A stretch of 64,000 bases of DNA from positions 20,056 through 84,055 of the forward strand of contig JAUYPV010000054.1 of assembly GCA_030697555.1 (NCBI GenBank), given 5' to 3'. Position numbers and translations under genes: made by a program. The notes beneath the pieces are model-generated. The model saw nothing but the letters and a program-made list of their open reading frames with translations. It did not search any database and was not told the DNA's origin. Positions within the stretch are counted from its first letter, which is position 1. Every line of letters starts with the position of its first letter. Origin of the DNA: Hyphomonadaceae bacterium (GTDB lineage: Bacteria; Pseudomonadota; Alphaproteobacteria; Caulobacterales; Hyphomonadaceae). Positions 59,382-64,000 of this stretch are shown here, piece after piece.

Positions 59382-61505
59382 CTATTGCTCCACCGGGATG
59401 CTGAGCCCAGTCCCAGCCATCAGACATTGCGGCTGGCATCGCTTGTCTTCGACATTGAAGCCACGAATGGCGACGTTCTTGCCGACCCATTCATCCTGCG
59501 GATTGAAGGGGAAACCGGCGACGACCCACACCGTCCCGGCTTTTGAGCCAAACGTCGTCTCTGGCGAGACGCCGCTGGCCTCGATCCAGAGCTGAGGGTT
59601 GTCGGCGCCCAACACGTTGGGAATGTAGCGCGTGATCTTGCCGTTGAGGGTTATCGGAGCGTCGAAATCGGCGATTGACATGAGGATGTCGCCACGCGGT
59701 TGTCCAAGGTAAGGCGAAGGGGTCACGAGCGTTGTGCCGGCCGGTGTGAGCCTGGACCTGTCGGAGAACTCCCACCCCGTAGCGTAGAGGCCGCAGACGG
59801 GGTCGCAAAACGTGTTGATGCCTTCGCGGGCGCGCCACCCCGTGGCGACGACGGCCTTGTTCAGCAGCTCGCGTTCGATGTCGGCTTTCGGGAAGTGGTA
59901 TTCCGAACGCGCCTGGTAGAGCCTGCCGGGGATCGCGCCACGTGATTCCGAGCGGATGTAGGCGTCGAACGTCCTGTCGGAGAACTCGATGCGCTCCACC
60001 TTGCCACGAACCATTTGCGACGCCGAGGTGTCGTACCAGTTCCCGAATTGCGTCAGCAGGGACTCATCCGCGCGCGGCTGGGGCGCCTGGCTCGACCGTG
60101 GCATGATCAGGTCCTTGACCTTGATGCGGCAGGCCGGCTTGCAGTCCTTCGTCATCTTGAGGCCGCTCACCTCGATGTTCTTGCCCATCAGGTCGGCGCG
60201 GATCGCATCGCGGTCGCCGAAATAGTTGGTGGCTGAAAGCTCCCACAGGTCCGTATTCGGAAAAGCAGCGCGCGTGTAATTTCGGTAGATGCGGGCGATG
60301 CTGCTGGCGCGCAGGAAGGCGACGTATTTCGTGTCGCCGAAGTCGATCCTCTCCACCTTGCCGCGCAGATAGACAGGCGCGTTCACGTCGAGCACCGGCG
60401 GCGGACCAACCGCGATCATGTTTTCAGCTACGGGAAGCGCACTCTGTTGCATGGGAGGCGGCGGCAGTTCCTGCGACCGGTCCTGCGGTGCGGGCGCCGG
60501 CGTCTGATTGGCTGGCGCAGGCGCGGCGATGTCCGGCTGCGCGAGACCGAATGCGGCCGGCGACTTTTCACGCTGCACGACCTGCACCGGGCCGGGCTGG
60601 GCGGCCCACGCTGCATAGCCCGCGCCCATGGCGAGCAGGAGCAGCGCGCCGCCGCCAATCGTTTGGCGTGCGCGGTTAGGCGATAGGCGCTTCAGCATTT
60701 CGACGCGCTCGGTCAGGGGATGTTCGTCCTGTGCAGGCCAATAGCAGCCCAGCGGCAGCGGCCTTGCGGCGAGCTGCGCCTTCAGCAACGCTGAAGCGTA
60801 GATCGCCCTGGCGCGCGGATGCCGTTCGACCACCAGCGCATCGCACGCCAGCTCCTGGTCGATGCGCATGAGGTGCGCGGCGACGTGAATCGCTGGATTG
60901 AACCAGCAGATGCATCGCACCAGCGCGACGAAAGCGTTGATACGTGCATCATTGTGGTCGATATGGATCGTCTCGTGGGCGAGGATCATCTCGCGCTCGG
61001 CCGGCTCGAAACGCTCTTCGAAGTCGGCGGGCGTGATGATGCGAGGCTTGATGAAACCTGCCACGGCGGGACCGGCAAATCCGGCGCGTGCATCATCCAT
61101 GAAGCGGGACTGGCCGCGCAGCAGCCACGCCACCATGGCCAGAATACCAGCGATCCACACCCAGGTAGCGGCGAGCCAGGGGTCGGTCGATTGGGAAGCA
61201 ATTTGAGCAAATGCTGGCGCGGGCGCGGCGGTTGGGGCGGGCATTGCGACATCGATGCTGGGCATTGCGGCTGGCTGCGCTCCCGGCATCGGCTGTACCG
61301 ACTGGGGCAGGGTGACGACTTCGACGATGCGCGGCGGTCCGGGCAGCAGTGTCACGATTGGCGCCACCGGAATGAGCAGCCAGAGCGCGTATGCCATGCG
61401 CGCGCCGAACAGGCTGCGCGCCGGCTTGCGTAGGAGGATCACCAGCAGGATAGCGATCCCGGCCGCGAGGTTCGCGACCAGGAAGTCGATGGCGATGTCA
61501 CTCAT
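59382..61505 (-). CDS. BlaR1-like M56 peptidase with three periplasmic CxPxC repeats
   Basis: A 707-residue inner-membrane sensor peptidase. Transmembrane helices are near 8-25, 38-56 and 112-130, and a last one near 283-301. The zinc motif is HETIH at 177-181, with a downstream E in IDQELACDAL. After an AP-rich linker come three related segments, about 378-468, 497-580 and 617-704. Each starts YLRGKVERI, MVRGKVERI or TLNGKITRY and ends with a CxPxC motif (CKPAC 455-459, CDPVC 567-571, CQPQC 690-694). There is no penicillin-binding domain. It overlaps the BlaI-like gene by eight bases. Confidence 0.85.
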   Translation of the reverse strand: MSDIAIDFLVANLAAGIAILLVILLRKPARSLFGARMAYALWLLIPVAPIVTLLPGPPRIVEVVTLPQSVQPMPGAQPAAMPSIDVAMPAPTAAPAPAFAQIASQSTDPWLAATWVWIAGILAMVAWLLRGQSRFMDDARAGFAGPAVAGFIKPRIITPADFEERFEPAEREMILAHETIHIDHNDARINAFVALVRCICWFNPAIHVAAHLMRIDQELACDALVVERHPRARAIYASALLKAQLAARPLPLGCYWPAQDEHPLTERVEMLKRLSPNRARQTIGGGALLLLAMGAGYAAWAAQPGPVQVVQREKSPAAFGLAQPDIAAPAPANQTPAPAPQDRSQELPPPPMQQSALPVAENMIAVGPPPVLDVNAPVYLRGKVERIDFGDTKYVAFLRASSIARIYRNYTRAAFPNTDLWELSATNYFGDRDAIRADLMGKNIEVSGLKMTKDCKPACRIKVKDLIMPRSSQAPQPRADESLLTQFGNWYDTSASQMVRGKVERIEFSDRTFDAYIRSESRGAIPGRLYQARSEYHFPKADIERELLNKAVVATGWRAREGINTFCDPVCGLYATGWEFSDRSRLTPAGTTLVTPSPYLGQPRGDILMSIADFDAPITLNGKITRYIPNVLGADNPQLWIEASGVSPETTFGSKAGTVWVVAGFPFNPQDEWVGKNVAIRGFNVEDKRCQPQCLMAGTGLSIPVEQ

Positions 61506-61869
61506 CGTTCTTCTCCAGATCCTTGATCAGGGCCTTGAGTTTCTGAATGTCCTTGGGAGTGAGCTGCCGGTGCTCAGCAAGATGCGCGACCAGCGGGGCG
61601 ACCTGGCCGTCGAACAGCCGGTCGAGGAAACCCTGGCTCTCGTCCTGCAGATAATCGGCGCGGCTGATCAGCGGCCGGTAGAGATAGCCGGTCTTCTCTT
61701 TCTTGCCCGCGATCGCCTTCTTGCGCAGCAGACGATGGATCAGCGTGCGCACAGTGCCGTCGGCCCAGGCATTGGCCTTGCCGACCTGGGCGACGATCTC
61801 TTCTGGCGACATCGGCTTGCCCCGCCAGAGCGCTTCCATGATCTGGCTTTCGGCGTCGGAGATCTTCAT
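61498..61869 (-). CDS. BlaI/MecI/CopY family transcriptional repressor
   Basis: A 123-residue repressor. The winged helix shows ISDAESQIMEALW, VQAVGKAN-like QVGKANAWADGTVRTLIHRLLRKK, and the cleavage-prone region with YLYRPL; the C-terminal helix gives the dimer. The BlaR-like peptidase gene starts inside its end. It would repress the operon from the three operator boxes 4 bases upstream until the peptidase cleaves it. No beta-lactamase gene is near. Confidence 0.92.
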   Translation of the reverse strand: MKISDAESQIMEALWRGKPMSPEEIVAQVGKANAWADGTVRTLIHRLLRKKAIAGKKEKTGYLYRPLISRADYLQDESQGFLDRLFDGQVAPLVAHLAEHRQLTPKDIQKLKALIKDLEKNDE

Positions 61870-61872
61870 CGA

Positions 61873-61935
61873 TTTACACCTGTAAGTCCCGCCAGCTTAC
61901 AGGCGTAAGTCGGGGAGTCAACATACAAGCGTAAG
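61873..61935. promoter_or_regulatory. Three BlaI-type operator boxes
   Basis: Boxes at 61873-61886 (TTTACACCTGTAAG), 61896-61909 (CTTACAGGCGTAAG) and 61922-61935 (CATACAAGCGTAAG) share TACAnnnGTAAG; the first is a TTACA-CC-TGTAA dyad and the second a CTTAC-AGGC-GTAAG dyad. They are spaced 23 and 26 bases apart, upstream of the repressor gene. A perfect GATTC-GA-GAATC dyad follows at 61939-61950. Confidence 0.85.
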
Positions 61936-62090
61936 TCAGATTCGAGAATCTTGATCGCTGCCCACTCGCCTACCAAGAGAATTCGCACATGCGGCAATTG
62001 GCGAGGCCGTCCCCGCTTCCTGACTGTCCCGGTTTGGGCTAGGTGAAGCGCCTTCCAGGCCGCTCCAGCGGCGCCGGGCTTCCCGCTTCC

Positions 62091-62930
62091 ATGACCGCCG
62101 ACCGGATTTCCGCGACGTTTGCCGCCTGCAGGGCGCAGGGCAGGGCCGCGTTCGTCGGCTACCTGATGGCCGCCGACCCGGACATCGAGACCTCGCTCAG
62201 CAGCCTCAAAGCGTTGGCGGCGGCCGGCGCTGACATCATCGAACTAGGCGCGCCCTTTACCGATCCCATGGCCGACGGGCCTGCGATTCAGAAGGCAGCG
62301 CAACGTGCTTTGAAGGCTGGCGGAAACCTTACCGTTACGTTAGAAATCGCCCGGCGTTTCCGTTCTGTTAACGATTCCACCCCCCTGATCATCATGGGTT
62401 ACGCAAACCCGATCCATCGAATGGGGTTCGCCGCCTTCGCGCGGAACGCAGCAGCTGCTGGAGTGGATGGCGTGATTACCGTCGACATGCCCCCCGAGGA
62501 GGATGCGCCGCTGCGCGTCGAGCTCGCCGTGCATGGCCTTGCCGCCATCCGCCTGGCGACGCCCACGACCTCGGAAAGCCGCATGAAACGCATAGCCGAT
62601 GGGGCTTCGGGCTTCGTCTACTACGTCTCTGTGGCCGGGGTGACCGGGGCCGGGGTCGGTACCGAAACGGACATAACCGCTGGGGTCGAACAGGCCCGGC
62701 GTATCTCGAAACTGCCCGTGGCGGTCGGATTTGGGGTCAGGACCCCGGATCAGGCAGCCCGTTTTGCGCGTATTGCCGATGCGGTCGTCGTCGGCACCGC
62801 CCTGGTCGAAGAGGTCCGGGCGGCCGTGGAAGAGGGTAATTTCGCCAATTCTGTCAAGCGAATTGGTGTGGTTGCCGAGTCACTGTCAAACGCCATAGCA
62901 TCGGCGCGTGTCGAACGGAGCGTTCATTGA
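62091..62930 (+). CDS. trpA: Tryptophan synthase alpha chain
   Basis: ATG at 62091 opens MTADRISATFAACRAQGRAA; GTG at 62043 is in frame and possible. The 279-residue TIM barrel has the catalytic E and D in IIELGAPFTDPMADGP, with FTD for the usual FSD. It cleaves indole-3-glycerol phosphate and passes indole to TrpB. It is separated from trpB by four genes, and a TTGA overlap couples it to accD. Confidence 0.95.
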   Translation: MTADRISATFAACRAQGRAAFVGYLMAADPDIETSLSSLKALAAAGADIIELGAPFTDPMADGPAIQKAAQRALKAGGNLTVTLEIARRFRSVNDSTPLIIMGYANPIHRMGFAAFARNAAAAGVDGVITVDMPPEEDAPLRVELAVHGLAAIRLATPTTSESRMKRIADGASGFVYYVSVAGVTGAGVGTETDITAGVEQARRISKLPVAVGFGVRTPDQAARFARIADAVVVGTALVEEVRAAVEEGNFANSVKRIGVVAESLSNAIASARVERSVH

Positions 62931-63829
62931 ACTGGCTTACCAACCTTCCGCCTGGCCTGAAGTCGATCTTCGCCAAGAAGGAAGAGGCCGAAGGCGATAG
63001 CCTTTGGGTCAAATGCCCGAAGACCGGTGAACTCGTCTATCGCGAAGACCTCGAGGCCGCCTTCTGGGTGACCACGGCCGGCGCCCATATGCGCATCACG
63101 CCCGAGCAGCGCTTCAAATACATGTTCGACGGCGGCCTGTGGACCGACATCCCGATGCCGTCCGTCCATAAGGACCCCCTCAAGTTCAAGGATGACAAGC
63201 GCTATACCGACCGCCTGAAATCCGCGAAGGCCAAGACCGGCCGCGAGGATTGCATGGCCGCCGGTTCCGGCGAGATCAACGGTCGCAAGGCGGTGATCCT
63301 GGTCCAGGATTTCGCCTTCATGGGCGGATCGCTCGGCATGGCCGCCGGCGAAGCCTTCATCAAGGCCGCCGAAACCGCCGTCGAGAAGAAAGCCGCCCTC
63401 ATTGTCGTCACCGCATCTGGCGGCGCGCGCATGCAGGAATCGTCCTTCGCGCTGATGCAGATGCCGCGCACCGTGCTGGCGATCCAGGACGTGAAGCGCG
63501 CCAGGCTTCCCTACATCGTTGTGCTGTCGGATCCGACGTCAGGCGGCGTTCTCGCCTCCTACGCGATGCTGGGCGATGTCATCATTGCTGAGCCAGGAGC
63601 ACTGCTTGCCTTCACCGGCCCGCGCGTTATCGAGCAGACCATCCGCGAAAAACTCCCTGAAGGCTTCCAGCGCTCGGAATTCCTGCGCGAACGCGGCATG
63701 GTCGACATGGTTCTTCACCGCCGCGAAATCACGCCGACGCTAGGCTCGCTGCTCGGCATGTTGATGGCTCAGCCGGCCAAGACGCGCCGCGCCAGGGTCG
63801 CGTTGGAAGAACTCGCTGCCGCGAAGTAG
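62927..63829 (+). CDS. accD: Acetyl-CoA carboxylase carboxyltransferase beta subunit
   Basis: TTG at 62927 overlaps the trpA stop. The 300-residue subunit has the carboxyltransferase core with ALIVVTASGGARMQE and LSDPTSGGVLASYA, plus GPRVIEQTIRE. The N-terminal zinc ribbon is degenerate: only the first cysteine of CPxC remains (VKCPKTGE), and the second pair reads WVTTAG. I recall the same in other alphaproteobacteria. It pairs with AccA for malonyl-CoA synthesis. The final 171 bases show no gene. Confidence 0.95.
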   Translation: MNWLTNLPPGLKSIFAKKEEAEGDSLWVKCPKTGELVYREDLEAAFWVTTAGAHMRITPEQRFKYMFDGGLWTDIPMPSVHKDPLKFKDDKRYTDRLKSAKAKTGREDCMAAGSGEINGRKAVILVQDFAFMGGSLGMAAGEAFIKAAETAVEKKAALIVVTASGGARMQESSFALMQMPRTVLAIQDVKRARLPYIVVLSDPTSGGVLASYAMLGDVIIAEPGALLAFTGPRVIEQTIREKLPEGFQRSEFLRERGMVDMVLHRREITPTLGSLLGMLMAQPAKTRRARVALEELAAAK

Positions 63830-64000
63830 CCGGGGCGATCTCAGACTTCCATTCCCTTCATCGCGCGGCGCCGGCAAAGTAATGCTGGCTCTTCGAGCCG
63901 TGCTGCGCTGGCAGGTCGAATAGTCTGCAAAAACGCCGACCGTTCTGCACGCCTTTGAAGCGAACGGGTCTCTGAGATCGCGGTCGTCTGCGCTATCTAG

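Overview
The window is high-GC DNA from an alphaproteobacterium. This rests on the core blocks: rnd, lptC, lptA, lptB, rpoN, hpf, ptsN; an acidic FYDLN-type protein next to aroA; cmk, rpsA, ihfB; and trpF, trpB, trpA, accD, with an AccD that has lost most zinc-ribbon cysteines. I cannot fix the order or genus from sequence alone.

Positions 1 to about 36.8 kb are a large accessory catabolic region. It opens with the 3' end of an iron-type alcohol dehydrogenase and an amidohydrolase. Next come exported SnoaL/NTF2-like and CDRxCL (DUF8021-like) proteins and a CoA-thioester block: SCP2-type thiolase, two acyl-CoA ligases, a crotonase, an SDR, an alpha-methylacyl-CoA racemase and an MFS importer. 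Then follow a PQQ/heme alcohol dehydrogenase, a carotenoid/lignostilbene-type oxygenase with a tiny Tat-signal protein, a GlcD-like FAD oxidase and a ketopantoate-reductase-like protein. A compact minus-strand operon (esterase, second carotenoid oxygenase, HD-domain protein, benzoylformate-decarboxylase-like enzyme) follows, and last a four-gene exported-protein operon divergent from a TonB-dependent receptor. The picture is import of a hydrophobic aromatic or terpenoid compound, periplasmic oxidation, C=C cleavage and CoA-dependent side-chain degradation; the substrate is unknown. A recurring AT-rich motif close to TAGTTATATNACATAANT lies in at least seven intergenic regions of this block and suggests one regulon.

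From 36.85 kb the window is mostly housekeeping: RNase D, LPS transport (LptC/A/B), sigma-54, ribosome hibernation, EIIA-Ntr, tRNA-Ala(GGC), EPSP synthase, CMP kinase, ribosomal protein S1, IHF-beta, MscL, tryptophan synthesis and acetyl-CoA carboxylase beta. These blocks are interrupted by accessory genes: a beta-propeller protein, a second PQQ dehydrogenase and an exported protein between aroA and cmk; a serine hydrolase, a small exported protein and an SDR between cmk and rpsA; and a YodC-like protein, a GFA protein and a BlaR/BlaI-type pair between trpB and trpA. The BlaR-like protein is unusual in carrying three periplasmic repeats, each with a CxPxC motif. No CRISPR array, integrase, transposase or rRNA gene was seen.
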